From: Eutreptiella sp. 'Long Island Sound 2002'
Taxonomy: Eukaryota; Euglenozoa; Euglenophyceae; Eutreptiales; Eutreptiaceae
Reading direction: 5' to 3'
Length of the DNA stretch: 64,000 bases
Assembly: GCA_964036045.1 (NCBI GenBank)
Contig: OZ038389.1
Location: forward strand, 36,164,912-36,228,911
Shown: positions 32,240 to 47,200 of the stretch, piece after piece
Numbering within the stretch: position 1 is the first letter of the stretch
How the letters are laid out: each line of letters starts with the position of its first letter
Notes under the pieces: generated by a model
The model's database searches: none
Seen by the model: only the letters and a program-made list of their open reading frames with translations
What the model was told of the DNA's origin: nothing
Position numbers and translations under genes: made by a program

Positions 32240-35200
32240 CTGAGGAAGCGGCGCGGGGCGGGGGTGCAGTGGAGGAGAGGAGGCTGTGACCGGGATGCAT
32301 TGGAAGGGGCGGGAGGTAACCCCCTGTGTGACATTCCGTCTGGTAATCCCCCCCCCTCCAGGGCGCCCAGCCTACGCCCAGCCACCGTCTCCCTGACAGC
32401 AAGTGCCAGCCTCAATGGCATTTGTAACAAACAGTAACCGCCCCCAACCGCTTCGGCAACCTCCTTCAACCGCCTGCCTAACCGCCTCTGGGGCCGCCTC
32501 TGCGGCCCCTTCCCTTCTGATGCATGTGAAATCACCAGCATGATCCTGACCTCATGCCAGACCCACTCTGTTCGACTTCAACCAGCACCGAATGTTGCCT
32601 TGAGTTGAGAGGAGTTGAGAAGAGAGGAGGAGGGGGGGGGGGGGGGGTCTGGAACCCAAAAGTTTGTGTACCAAAAAAATGCCCCAAATCCATATTTCCT
32701 TTTGGAAATTTCAGTTTGTCCCACTATGAAATCTGGGTCCGGGGCGGGGGGGGGGGGGGGGCTCCTCCTACGGTGGTCAGTCTCTCGTACGAGCCTGGGC
32801 GGGGGGCATCCAGGGACATCAGAGCCACGTTGGGGCCGCTGGCCCGTGAGCCAGGGCGCACGGGGCTGCATTGGGTCAAGAGGTTGTGTGGCACGGCACG
32901 TGCCATGAAAAGACACATAGAAGCACGAACACCGGCCGTTGTGGGAAACCGGGAAATCACGAAAAGCCACGGGGCACGGCCTGTGGGGTCCGTTCTTCGA
33001 CACGCGGCACGTCTGATTCTGCGTGCCCCGTTCTGACGGTGAAGTGGTCCTCGAGGATCAGCGCACCGCATCACTGAGCACTGCGTGAGGGTGGAGCCGT
33101 GGAGGCGGAGGCAGCAATTCATTGCCGGATGACATGGGCCCTGGAGGAGGGCTGAGGTGGGGCCCCCGGTGCGATGGCGCTGTGACGTGGGAAGACAAAC
33201 CAAATGGGCTGTGCCGCGCTCGTCAGTGCGCTGGAGACCAGCTGCAACACGCTGCCCGTGGCCTCCTGGAGCAAGGCCCCGGGTCGGAGAACGGTCACCG
33301 TATGGCACGTACACCGGTTGTACGGCGCAGGCCATTGCGTAGTGATACCGCGGGTGGGGGGGGGGGATTGGCCTCCCTGGGATTGTGGCTGACCCACCCA
33401 CCACCCACCCACCCACCCACCCACCCACCCACCCATTTACCAAGGGGTGGAGGGGGGGGCAGGGGGTCCATAGAGCTTGGTCTACCGCCATTGCAAAAAA
33501 TTGCAGAGAAAATGCGGGAAATTGCGGGAAAAATGCGAAAACCTGCGGAAATTGCGAAAAAATGCGGACCGCAACCCCCCCCCCCCGGCACCCCCCCCCC
33601 CGGCCCGGCTTCCCCCCCCCCAACAGACCTGGTACGTGAACGAGCCCTGCCCGTGCTTCTTGTGGTGCTGGTACTCGCCGTCGTACACGTTCCCGGACTG
33701 CACGTAGACGTACACCCCGCGGCCGTGCATCTGCCCGTTGTACCACTGCCCATCGTACGTGTCCCCGTTCTGGAACTTGTACAGGGGCTTGTGGGCCGGG
33801 GCCGCGGCGGAGGGCTCGATGGCGGAGGGCCGGCGGGGCTTGAAGACGTCGGGGGGCTCCAGCCACAGGCCCCCGCGCTTGGGGGAGGGCTTCAGGGCCG
33901 GGGCGGGCGCCGGCTGTGGCTTGGGCTTCGGCTTGGCCAGCCCCTGCGACGCCGTGAAGGCGGGAAGGTGCCGGGGGGGACGGCGGCGGCGATCAAAACG
34001 CGTTCCATTCCACCCCCCGTCCGGTCGGGCCCCCTCACTTCCAAAGGGGTCTTGCGCATGGGCGGGAGGTCTGAATCGCGCGTTCCGAGCGTCGTTGTCT
34101 GTCATTGGGGCTTCATGAAGCTCCCAATCGAAACTGCGTCCTGTTGTTTCCCTTTGGACTTTGGTTGGGTGCTGTTAAATCTTCCTTCCTGGCTTCTGGA
34201 TGACTGCTATGAGTTCCGGGAGGCCCCTGGACGCGTGCTGTTTTGGAAAGTGGACCACGTCCTCAAAATACCGTGGCAAACTTTGGCATTCCAACTTCCT
34301 CCCATTCCCAATTCCTGCCCCCCCCTCCCCCCCGGTGATTCATGGAACAATTGTGTGGGGCTTGACGTAAGGGGTCACTCTTTCACGGGTCGTAACTGCG
34401 TGTGCTCCCCTGCGCGGCAGCTGCTCGTCTGCCGCATTTCCAGAAAGTCGAAGCGCGGAGTCGGTCCGGGTGCTAAACGGACATGGCGTCCGGTGTCGTT
34501 CGTGTGAAGGCCAGCGCTGCGGGCCGTCCAGCCTCTGCGCTTGAGAACACCGTCAGGCCCCATCAGGACCCACACAGCACCGTAGGCCTGCGCATGCGCC
34601 GACCAGCAGTCCTCGTACATGGGGAGGGGGTTTGCCATAAAGGCTCAGCGGGTGCCGCTTGGTACTTCTGGGGGTACACACTGGTTTGGGGTGTCGGGCA
34701 GGGATGCATTGGAAGGGCGCCCAGCCTACTCCCAGCCACCGTCTCCCTGACGCCAAGGGGTGGGCTCAATGGCATTTGTAACCGACAGTAACCGCCCCCC
34801 AACCGCTTCGCCAACCTCCTCCAACCGCCTGTCCAACCGCTTCTGGGCCCCCCTCTGAGGTCCCTTCCCTTCAAATGCATCCCTGGTGGGGGGAGTGAAC
34901 TGTTCGTGTTGCTTGTCTCAGCACGCTGGAGGAAAATGTTTTGGGTCTACGGCGGCGATGCATGTCCGGAAACGTTGTGGTTTGTGTCCGCGATGGTACA
35001 TCTGCTACAGATTGATTTGGGTGTGCCCCTTATGACCGCTTCCTTTGTACTTTGGCCCTTTCTTTTGGGCTACGACGGTGCCTTTCGATGGGGCACATTC
35101 TCTCCAAGTACACCCGTGGGGCCCTCTGGTACTGACTGTCCTCGAGGCTTACTTGAGACACAGGCCTGCGGATATTAGGCCTTAGGTACACCGGCAGTCG

Positions 35201-38200
35201 GATCTACGCACGTGCCTGCTCGGATATGCCCAACCCAGTCCCTGTCACCCCTGCACCTCTGCAAGACCCTGGTCCAAGCAGACGATAGCGGATGCAGCCC
35301 AATCAGTCTGCAAGTCCCCCCCCCCCCCACACACCAGGGCTGCCTAAGGGGGAAAAAAAGGTTCGTAACGCCAACAGAAACCAACGTTCACGGGGACGCT
35401 TTCTGCTTCATGGGCAAGACATGGGCAAGACACAAGACCACAGAAGCAGTACTGAACAATGGTTGGCCGTTGGCGGCGGTTGGCGGTTGGTGGTTAGCGA
35501 TTGGCGGCGGTTGGCGGTTGGTGGTTTGCGGTTGGCGGTTGGTGGTGAGCGGTTGGTGGTTGGTGGCGGTTGGCGGTTGGCGGTTGGTGGTTGGCGATTG
35601 GTGGTTTGCGGTTGGTGGCGGTTGGCGGTTGGTGGTGAGCGGTTGGTGGCGGTTGGTGGTTAGCGGTTGGTGGCGGTCGGCGGTTGGTGGTTGGCGGTTG
35701 GTGGTCCTTGGGGGCTGTCCTTACCACAAAAATGGGGGTTCTGCCCCCCCACACACCCAGGCCCAGGTCGACATACAGCCAGACAGGCACACACGCGACA
35801 CACCCAAACCCACGCAAACACCCCCTCAAACACAAACGCACGCTCTGCGCCACCACCGCACACCCTCTGCGCCTGCACGGTCTGCAGCCACTGCACCGTG
35901 TTCGGCATCAGCGGCGCGAGCGACGAGTCGTCGCCCCACCAGGCGGCGGCGCGGGGCTTGGGCTTGACGGGCTCGATGAACTCGAACAGGGGCTCGTTCA
36001 GCCCCTTGGCGGCCTGGGCCCACAGTTTCGTGGGGGTCGACGACAGGGGGTTGACGGGCGACCCCGTGACGCCCTGCGTCCCGGCGCCCGGGGGCGGGAA
36101 GGCCTTGCGCCAGGCGTCCAGGGGGTCGTCGTAGTCGCGGTCGGTGGGCTGCGCCACGCTGCCCATCGCGGCCCAGGCGTCGGCGCGGTGCGGCTTGAAG
36201 GGCACGGCCGCGGCGGTGGGGGGCAGTTTGCCGAGGGCGACGTGCTGCTGCTGCGTGGAGTTCCACTGCTGCTCCCACTCCTGCTCCAGGTCGAGGATGT
36301 CCTCAGGGTCGAGGCGGTCGAAGGCGTGGGCGTCGGGGGAGTCCTCCTCCGCGGGGTACAGTTTGATGGGGTCGGGCTCGATGCCCTGGGCCTTCTGCAG
36401 CTCGCGGATGTTGCGCTGCAGGTCCTGCGTTGGGGGGTGTTGTGGGGGGGGGGGGAGGGATCTCCATCGGGGCTGGAGGGTGGGGGACCGTGTCAATATG
36501 AGTGTTTTGTGGAATGCTAATTTTTTGCGTCGGGTGCTTTGAATTTTATTTATGCAAAAATGTGTGCGACGGCACCCGAAGTAGGGGAAACGGTTCCCTT
36601 TGTCTTGCGAAATTCGGTCTTGCGGACCTGTTTTCGGTTCAGTGAATCAAAACTTTTTTTGTTTTTGCGTTTGGCCTGCTCTTCGGGGGGGGGGGGGGGG
36701 CAAAAGGCCTCGGTATCAGATTCGGGGGGGGGGGGGGGTCATTCATTTTGGTGCCACTAATACATCGTTGGGGCTCGGGGGGTTGTGATTTGTTTTTGCG
36801 GATTTCATTTTGGCGAAGGGCATGCGGCTGAAAACTAATTGTTTTTACGTTTTTTTCGTTTTGAGTGACAACTACACCTTGTGCTGGGGAATGCCTTATT
36901 TGTGTGGCACGGTAAAAGTGGAGTGGGTCCGGGGGGGGGGGGACTACACTAAGGTGGCCAAGAAGGTAGTACCAAAAATGGTCCGACAAGATGTTCCGCG
37001 TTGTAAATTTCGTTTTTTCCCACGATGCTCACTTTGGTCTGGGGGGTCCGGGGGGGGGGGGGGAGGGGTCCTCCTGTGGCCATCAGCCCTTCTAAGACAT
37101 CCTTCAGGGGGGGAGTCCCGGGGGCGAGGAGGAGGGGGGGAGAGGGGCTGACAGTACATTGCCGGGTACTGCAAAAGGCCCCACCGTCACGCCTCGCAGC
37201 ACGACAAACATGCGCAAATGTGTTGGGGTTGGGCGTATCCCCCTCCCCCAAATCCGCGCTACGAGTGGGGCCCTGCACCCTGACCCAAAGGAGTCCCGGC
37301 CGCAGGGGATCCGCAGGGATGCGTTGGAAAAGGGGGGGGGGGGGGGCTTGGCACAAGGCCTGAGTATCTGATTGTTTGCCTTTGGCAGCGCCTATTGGCC
37401 TCTCGCCGCTGCTCACTCTGATCCTCTGTGGGTCCGAACGTGGTTTGGTTGTGTCAACGGAGCCCCCGAATGACTTGTCCTGTTTGACTACTCCGGGGGG
37501 TCGGCCGTCCCGGAGACGGGCTGTTGCCCGTGCCGTTGACCAGGTGCATCCAGATGCACACTCCAAGTCCATGCGGGGGAAGGGGAAGGGGGGGGGGGTA
37601 CCCCCCCCCCCCCGGTGCCCAGCCTATGCCCAGCCACCGTCCCCCGTAACGGCAAGTGCCAGCCTCAATGGCATTTGTAATCGACAGTAACCGCCTCCAA
37701 CCGCTTTGGCAACCTCCTCCAACTGCCTGTCTAACCTCCTTCGAGGTCCCTTCCTTCCTACTGCTCCCCTGGTGCCGGTGATCGAGACCTTGATGGAGTT
37801 GGACAGCACGTTGTTGCACATCTGCATCGTCCCCTTCTTGTCCACCAGCTCCCGCAGCTGCATGCGGATCAGCACCAGCTGCTGCAACTGGTCCTCGCTC
37901 TCGTTCACCGGGTCCGAGGGGGCGGCGTTCATCGGGTTCATGATCTCGCGGATGCGCTTGCGGGTCTCCACCAGCAGCCAGGCCACGAGGTACAACAGAA
38001 TGACGGCGTTGACAGTGACCAAGAACACCTCGAGGACCTGCGGTGGTGCACAGGGCACAACAGACATCCTCAGCACCGCCACCCACCATCTCCCAACTCC
38101 ACCACCACAGCCCGCACCTTGCTTCGCTGCGTGCAGCCCCCCCCCCCCCCCCCCCCACGTGTGACATTCCGTCCGGTTGTTGTTTCTTTACGGGGCCCTG

Positions 38201-41200
38201 GATAGTCACCTGTTCTTGCCTTCGCATGTTGCGTCGGGTCGCTGCGTTCTGTCGGCCGCTGCGGCCGGTGCTCCTGCTGGTGTCGTTTCCGCGTTCGCGG
38301 AGCCCAGTAGTTGGTGTGTTGGGGGTTGTGCTGGATGTGGCGGGATGTGCCGTTTGCGCGTCAGCGGGGCCCAGTAATTGGCGTATTGGGGGTTGTGCTG
38401 GTTGTTGCGGCCCCCCCCTGGACAATGACCTGCCTGTGCATGCCACCGTGTACAGCACTCTGCTCGGGCACCCAGGGGGGTGTCCCTTTGCACGGGCTGG
38501 CATTAGAAGAGAGGAGGGGGCAGGGGTCTGGGACCCAAAACTTTGTGTACCAAAAATGGCCCGACCCGATTTTCCCAATTGTAAATCGTTTTTTCCCGCG
38601 ATGGTCCCTTTGGTCTGGGGGGGGGGGGGGGTCAGCACGAGGCCATGGTGTGGGTGTGTGTGGTATGGTGTGTGGGGGTGGGGGGGTGGGGTCCTCGTAC
38701 GGTTGTCGGCCGTTCTAATGTAAGCCTGCCTACGCACGCAAACCCATGTAACGATTCCCCGCCGACCGCACATCCGCCCGGCATCACGAAGATGGAAGTG
38801 GTGGGGAGGCTTGGGTTTGAATGGGAGGAAGGGCGGGAGGGGGGCTTTGAGGTCCAGGGGCTTGTGGACCGCAAACGGCCCCAAACAGCTGCCGTTTCTA
38901 CTGTGAAATCTGCTTTTCCCGCTCACGTCTTGTTTTGGCCCTCCCACCACCCACACATGCAAATCAAATGCATCTCAGGCCGAATTCCCTCCGTTGAGTC
39001 AGTCCTGCTCCCCATGACACAGGCCTGAAGCAAGACAAATCCACGCAGGCGTCATGCTAAGCCCCCCCCCACCTCCCGCCTGCCACCTCCCGTGGGCCTG
39101 CCAAACCAATGTTTCTCTGAAACGGCGGGCACACCACAGTGAAGGTGTCCCACGACTGACTCCAGCCGACGGAGGCCTCCGTCTGCTCGTACCGCGGGTT
39201 GAACAGCAGCGAGAGGTTGGCGGTGACGTAGATGGTGGCGAGGGACACGCCCTCGGTGTTGTAGAGCACCGGCTGCACAAAGGGCCGGGCGAGCAGGTGG
39301 ATGACGAGGGCGAGGCCGATGACCCACATGAACAGGTACGTCTGCAGGAGGGTGTCCTCCACGTACACGATGATGCACACGACCAGCAGCTTCCGGATCA
39401 TGATCACGATCTCCCAGTACCAGAACTTCTCGTGGTAGCCCCGCAGCAGGAACGAGAACACCACGTGGGAGTCCAGGCGCCCGCGGAAGCACCGCCAGGT
39501 CAGCACCGAGGCGACGAGGGACAGGGGGATCCCCAGGCCGTAGATGAACAGGAAGATGACTGCGGACTGTTCCAAGCGGAGATGATCAGCCGTGCCGCAC
39601 TCGAGGCTCAGGTCCGCCAACAAATAACTGCAGCACGGCAACCGTCGGATGAGGGGGCGGGAGTCGGGCATGGGAGGTATGAGGGGGCGGGAGTCGGGCA
39701 TGGGTGGTATGAGGGGGCGGGAGCAGGGCATGAAAGGTATGAGCAGGCAGGCGGTTCCAACCTTCTGCCTGCTTGCGGGAGATTCAACTATGCAATTGCC
39801 CACTATGACCATTGTGCCTTCAACTGTTGCTGACCCTACTACTGTGCACTCTGCTAGAGCTCAACCAACCTCGTTGTATGGGTCCCATCCTTCTGCCAGG
39901 CTGCCACCTTGAGGGGCAGGGTTTCACGTTGCTGACAATGCTCCAACATGTCGAAAACTGACAACATTGTGCATTTTGATGTGGAGAATCCAACTATGCA
40001 AAAGCCATCCCTCAATATACAATATACAAGAGAAATTGTGCAATAAGTGGACTACAAACCATCCCCTGAAATGCAATCTGTGGACAAACCGCCCTCACCG
40101 GGGGTTAAGGCACCACTCAGCCCTTAACAAGGTGATTTCACATCTGCCCTCTTGTACATGTCCTGGGGCCTGTGTGTGGGGAGGGCACTTCCAAAGCCGC
40201 ACCCCATGGAAGCCCATGCAGCAGGGGTACAACTACCAAGGTCAAGAGGTGGTCATCACAGCCAAGGCCAGAGCAAAACTGGCAACCAGGGCTCTGGACT
40301 ACGTGGCAACAGGAAAAGCAACATATCAGTGAGAGAGACTCCAACTCAAATTGCATTAGAAAGCCCGTTTCATGTCACTTTCAGAAAGGGAAGCCATACC
40401 CGGACAGAAAGGTATACCATACCCCAACCTCCGGCATGGCATTCTCCCTCTGGGACCAACAAAGTCGCAAACCGGGTTCGTGGTCGGAATAGAAGCCCCG
40501 CACTCCCCCGGCAAAAACGCCCATATCTGCCCTGACTTGAAAAAGCGCCGCTAGCTGTACCAACCATATCTCCCGCCTCCCCTCGTGCCTTCGTGGAATA
40601 GCTCCAACCAACCCCGACCATAGCCCAGGACCTGGTTGTGCCCTCCACCTCGTTGATGGTCCGGCCGTAGTACAGGTCCTTGCAGTCCAGCATCTTGGCG
40701 CAGCTCTCCAACACCGTTGGGTACACCACGAACAGCACGACCACGGCGTTGCACAGCACGATGCGCCACTTGGGCACCCCCGGCTCGATCTTCACCATGT
40801 TCTCGTCGTACATCGCCGGCTTCTCGCCCTCCGACGGCTTCTGCACGTGGTCGTACTCCTCTGGCACCCACGTGTAGGTCTGGTCCGGGGCCGCGGGGGG
40901 GCTGGGGGGCCGCACCTCCTCCACTTCGCGGTCGTAGGGCCTTTGGGGGTCAATGGGCTTGCCCGAGGGCGGGAGAGGCAACTGGCCGATCGAAGGGCGG
41001 GAGTGCAGGCGGGTCCACAGCTCCATCAGGCCCACAAAGAAGGTCCCTGCGATGATGAGGCCGACGGGCATGATCATGAACACGGTCCACTTGGTGTAGT
41101 AGTTCCAGTTTGTGATGCACTCGATGGACAAGATGTTGGGGTTGATCTGCGAGATCGTGCCCTGGATCCGCAGCACCTGCTCCAGGTACACCGCCGGAGC

Positions 41201-44200
41201 AACGATCTTCATGTCGCCGACCTTTGCCGAGACCTGCGAGAGCAACGAAGCGCAAGTCTTCTTTCACGCCCATCGACACCAACAGCCCCGCCATCCAACA
41301 AGTGGAACAGTGGCGGCCGGCCCGCCGTTGGTGTGCTGGATCAAGCTGCAACAGCGGGGGCCATACTTGCACCAATCGGGTGCCTCGCGGGGGCAACCCG
41401 TTTTGACCCATAATTCAAACCCACTGTTTTCCACGTTTGAAACCCCGCCGATTCTACCCAAATTTGTTCCCGAAGAAAACGGGAAGATTTTGGAGTGTCG
41501 CGATGCGCACGCACGTGGCCAAAATCAGTTCCGGCCACTGGGCCAGCCAAAGGCCATATTTGCACCATTGGGGTTTCTCACTGGGGGGGGGGGGGGGACC
41601 CTGTGCGGCCCATGAATTAACCCACTTTCTCCACAATTTTGACCAAACCGGTTGTACCCAACCCTAGAGCCCGCAGGGGCCACTCGGAGCTTGCAAAAGC
41701 TCCAGTACCACAGGTCGACCGCCGTTGGTTCACAGAGCAGGTTGGAGAGAGAGTGCATTTTTAGGAGCATATGCCTTGGGCTTGAGGGCACTTGGTCTCA
41801 CCGTTGCTCCCCTCAAGGGCGTGTGGCAGGGTGCCTTTGGCGCCGACAGAACTAGAGGCTCCACGGCTGCTTCAGGTCAAGTTTGCTCAGTGGTTGCCTG
41901 GCCATGCTCCCGGGGGGGGGGGGGACTACAAATGGTCCTGATGTGACCCCCACCCAGCTATCTGTCAAAACTTGTGGGGGGGGGGGGTTCGGCGGTATTG
42001 GCAGCTCGCCCGGGGGGGGGGGGTCTGCGCGCAATCCACGACTACCACATGCATACCTCAAGGGTGTGTGTGTGTCTGGGGACATGGGGTATAGAGGTAT
42101 GTATGCGATGATAGCGATTTCTCGTCTTTGCCAGGAAGAAAGTCTTAAGGGTCTTGAGGACCAAAGGCATAGTACCCCTCTCAACTAGACATGGGACAAA
42201 AATTTTGGCGCCGTTGGCGCCATGGCCCCCACACCGCTATCTTTCAAAACTCGGGGGGGGGGGGGGGGGGGGCTGGGGGGTGTCGCATACAAGGACCGGG
42301 CCCGGCCGCCCCCCCCCCCCGGGGCCATGCCCCATTCGCTCCTCGGGCAGTTGCCAGTTAGACCTCATACCCTGCCCCCCCCCCCCTTGAAATCTCCCCC
42401 ATAGCGCGCGATGGTCTCCCATGCAGGGGGGGGGGGGGGAGACGGTTGCCAAGTGACTGACGGTTGCGAAGATTGCAAGGGTATTTCAAGGCCCCACAAC
42501 AGTGGCCAGCACATGTGCACCAAGTGTGCGTGAGTGGTACCATACACGGTCACCGGGAGAAAACATCTTGGGTCTTAAAAAGGAACACGACACCCTGTAC
42601 ACCACCTTTGGAGAGAGAATATCACAGAATACACACAGGTGACTGATTGGAAGTAATGGGAAAGCAATGCAAGAACGTGTGTGTGACAGATGAGAACACA
42701 AACCCGCGATAGATATTGCCTCGCAAAACAGTGAAGTGACGGTCTCCCCCCCCAGGGGAGGGGGATTACTATACACCATGGTGTAGTGCTGCACAGGAGA
42801 GCCCTGCTGCAAGGGAAATCTTGCATCATTGTTGCCCACAAAATGTACAACAATGGAACATTTGTGGTTTGATCTTCAATGCGCAACGCACTTATGGGAG
42901 CTCCAAGGCATTGGACAAGGGCCCATCTAGATTGTGTTGTATGATAATCAACATGTGTGTCTTCAGGCTTCATTTGGAGTACACGAGATGGATTCCCCCG
43001 AATGAGTTGATATTTGCATGCCACAACACATACCATATCGGGTTGACACTCATGAAGTTCTTGTCTAGTCTCCAGTTTGTGCACCTGCATACCAGTTACG
43101 CCTCAAGTTGTTAGGAACCCCCAATATCCCATTGATTAATGACCGAACGTGTCATGTTCATGTTGATCTTCCAAAGAAATCGTGCCTAGGGCTGTATCAT
43201 CATCACTTTTGTGATGCAAAGCCCGTCCTTTGCAGTCCAACAATCTTGCATCATTGTTGCCCACAAAATGTATGATAATGGAACATTTGTGGTTTGATCT
43301 TTGATGCATAATGCCCTTCTTGGACAGCCGATGCATTTGACAAAGGCAGGTCATAGGGGTGCTATGGGGTCAAAAATTGGTGGGATGTTGGGGGTTGCTC
43401 AGCACGTGTGGCGTCAGTGAGGTCAAGGTGCAACCAATAAGGCAAGTGGAATTACATGCAAATATCAACACCTTTGAAGGAATCAATGCAAACTGTCCAG
43501 ATGCGTCCCGAAGAGTTGTAAAAGGTTTCAAAGGTCGTATTGGCAGGCACACCGCCACTTCTAATATGCAACACTCCTCGTTGGCTTCCAGTAATCTTGC
43601 ATCATTGTTGCCCACAAAATGTACAACAATGGAACATTTGTGGTTTGATCTTCAATGCGCAACGCACTTATGGGAGCTCCAAGGCATTGGACAAGGGCAG
43701 GTAGTGTGGTGCTGCTGGGTCATTAATCAATGGGATATTGGGGGTTCCTAACAACTTGAGGCGTAACTGGTATGCAGGTGCACAAATTGGAGACTAGACA
43801 GGAACTTCATGAGTGTCAACCCAATATGGTATGTGTTGTGGCATGCAAATATCAACTCATTCGGGGGAATCCATCTCGTGTAGTCCAAATGGAGCCTAAA
43901 GACGCATATATTGATTACCATACTTCAACATAGTCCAGATGGAACATGTCAGGTTCATGTTGCTCTTTGACAGAAATCGTGGCTAGGGCTGTATCATCAT
44001 CACTTTTCATCTGCCCGTCCTTTGCAGTCCTAGAATCTTGCATCATTGTTGCCCACAAAATGTATGACAATGGAACATATGTGGTTTGATCTTCAATGCA
44101 CACTGCACTGCCAGAGCTGCACCGCATTTCTAAGACAATATTTGAGGTGAAACCATCACTTTTGTGATGCAAAGCCCGTCCTTTGCAGTCCAACAATCTT

Positions 44201-47200
44201 GCATCATTGTTGCCCACAAAATGTATGATAATGGAACATTTGTGGTTTGATCTTTGATGCACAATGCCCTTCTTGGACAGCCAATGCATTTGACAGAGGC
44301 AGGTCATAGGGGTGCTATGGAGTCAAGAATTGGTGGGATGTTGGGGGTTGCTCAGCACGTGTGGCGTCAGTGAGGTCAAGGTGCAGAAGTGCAAACTAGA
44401 AGCGAGCTCTTCATGTGTGCCAAACCAATATGGCACGTGGAATTACATGCAAATATCAACACCTTTGAAGAAATCAATGCAAACGAAATCAATGTCCAAA
44501 TGCGTCCCGAAGAGTTGTAAAAGGTTTCAAAGGTCGTATTGGCAGGCACACCGCCACTTCGAATATGCAACACTCCTCGTTGGTTTCCAGTAATCTTGCA
44601 TCATTGTTGCCCACAAAATGTATGACAATGGAACATATGTGGTTTGATCTTCAATGCACACTGCACTGCCAGAGCTGCACCGCATTTCTAAGACAATATT
44701 CGAGGTGAAACCATCACTTTTGTGATGCAAAGCCCGTCCTTTGCAGTCCAACAATCTTGCATCATTGTTGCCCACAAAATGTATGATAATGGAACATTTG
44801 TGGTTTGATCTTTGATGCACAATGCCCTTCTTGGACAGCCAATGCATTTGACAGAGGCAGGTCATGGGGGTGCTATGGAGTCAAGAATTGGCGGGATGTT
44901 GGGGGTTGCTCAGCACGTGTGGCGTCAGTGGGGTCAAGGTGCAGAAGTGCAAACTAGAAGCGAGCTCTTCATGTGTGCCAAACCAATATGGCACGTGGAA
45001 TTACATGCAAATATCAACACCTTTGAAGGAATCAATGCAAACGAAATCAATGTCCAAATGCGTCCCGAAGAGTTGTAAAAGGTTTCAAAGGTCGTATTGG
45101 CAGGCACACCGCCACTTCAAATATGCAACACTCCTCGTTGGCTTCCAGTAATCTTGCATCATTGTTGCCCACAAAATGTATGACAATGGAACATTTGTGG
45201 TTTGATCTTCAATGCGCAACGCACTTGTGGGGGCTCCAAGGCATTGGACATAGGCAGGTAGTGGGGTGCTGTTGGACACATATTGATTACCATACTTCAA
45301 CATAGTCCAGATGGAACATGTCATGTTCATGTTGCTCTTTGACAGAAATCGTGGCTAGGGCTGTATCATCATCACTTTTCATCTGCCCGTCCTTTGCAGT
45401 CCTAGAATCTTGCATCATTGTTGCCCACAAAATGTATGACAATGGAACATATGTGGTTTGATCTTCAATGCACACTGCACTGCCAGAGCTGCACCGCATT
45501 TCTAAGACAATATTCGAGGTGAAACCATCACTTTTGTGATGCAAAGCCCGTCCTTTGCAGTCCAACAATCTTGCATCATTGTTGCCCACAAAATGTATGA
45601 TAATGGAACATTTGTGGTTTGATCTTTGATGCACAATGCCCTTCTTGGACAGCCAATGCATTTGACAAAGGCAGGTCATGGGGGTGCTATGGAGTCAAGA
45701 ATTGGTGGGATGTTGGGGGTTGCTCAGCACGTGTGGCGTCAGTGGGGTCAAGGTGCAGAAGTGCAAACTAGAAGCGAGCTCTTCATGTGTGCCAAACCAA
45801 TATGGCACGTGGAATTACATGCAAATATCAACACCTTTGAAGAAATCAATGCAAACTGTCCAAATGCGTCCCGAAGAGTTGTAAAAGGTTTCAAAGGTCG
45901 TATTGGCAGGCACACCGCCACTTCTAATATGCAACACTCCTCGTTGGTTTCCAGTAATCTTGCATCATTGTTGCCCACAAAATGTATGACAATGGAACAT
46001 TTGTGGTTTGATCTTCAATGCGCAACGCACTTATGGGAGCTCCAAGGCATTGGACATGGGCAGGTAGTGTGGTGCTGTTGGACACATATTGATTACCATA
46101 CTTCAACACAATCCAGATGGAACATGTCAGGTTCATGTTGCTCTTTGACAGAAATCGTGGCTAGGGCTGTATCATCATCACTTTTCATCTGCCCGTCCTT
46201 TGCAGTCCTAGAATCTTGCATCATTGTTGCCCACAAAATGTATGACAATGGAACATATGTGGTTTGATCTTCAATGCACACTGCACTGCCAGAGCTGCAC
46301 CGCATTTCTAAGACAATATTTGAGGTGAAACCATCACTTTTGTGATGCAAAGCCCCTCCTTTGCAGTCCAACAATCTTGCATCATTGTTGCCCACAAAAT
46401 GTATGACAATGGAACATTTGTGGTTTGATCTTTGATGCACAATGCCCTTCTTGGACAGCCAATGTATTTGACAGAGGCAGGTCATAGGGGTGCTATGGAG
46501 TCAAGAATTGGTGGGATGTTGGGGGTTGCTCAGCACGTGTGGCGTCAGTGAGGTCAAGGTGCAGAAGTGCAAACTAGAAGCGAGCTCTTCATGTGTGCCA
46601 AACCAATATGGCACGTGGAATTACATGCAAATATCAACACCTTTGAAGGAATCAATGCAAACGAAATCAATGTCCAAATGCGTCCCGAAGAGTTGTAAAA
46701 GGTTTCAAAGGTCGTATTGGCAGGCACACCGCCACTTCTAATATGCGACACTCCTCCTTGGCTTCGAGTAATCTTGCATCATTGTTGCCCACAAAATGTA
46801 TGACAATGGAACATTTGTGGTTTGATCTTCAATGCGTAACACACTTGTGGGGGCTCCAGTGGGGAACAGAATTAGTGGGATATTGTGGGCTCCTAACAAG
46901 TTGAGGAGTAGTCGTTGGACACTACCCATTGGCGAGAGCCCGTACTGGCAGACGAAGCGGTGCACAGTGGATGTCTCGGGTTGTGTGGGGCAGGGTCCAG
47001 AAATACACTGACACAGACCTGGAGGTGGTTGATGAGAATGCGGCCCAGCGTGGGGATGACCTCGTACTGGTTTCGAGGCTGGATCACCGCGGACACCATC
47101 AGGATCAGGAACGCCACCACGATGACCACCAGCAGCAGGATCCACAGCCAATTGACGATGGGGATGCGTGGGCACCGCTCGCACTTCCCCTCGCTGTTGT

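Noticed and set aside
35460-35710. Telomere end
   Set aside because: Heptamer is degenerate, internal and flanked by exons of one gene.
42575-46485. Repeated open frames of 110-170 codons on both strands
   Set aside because: They repeat with the satellite, lie in an intron, and have no coding signature.
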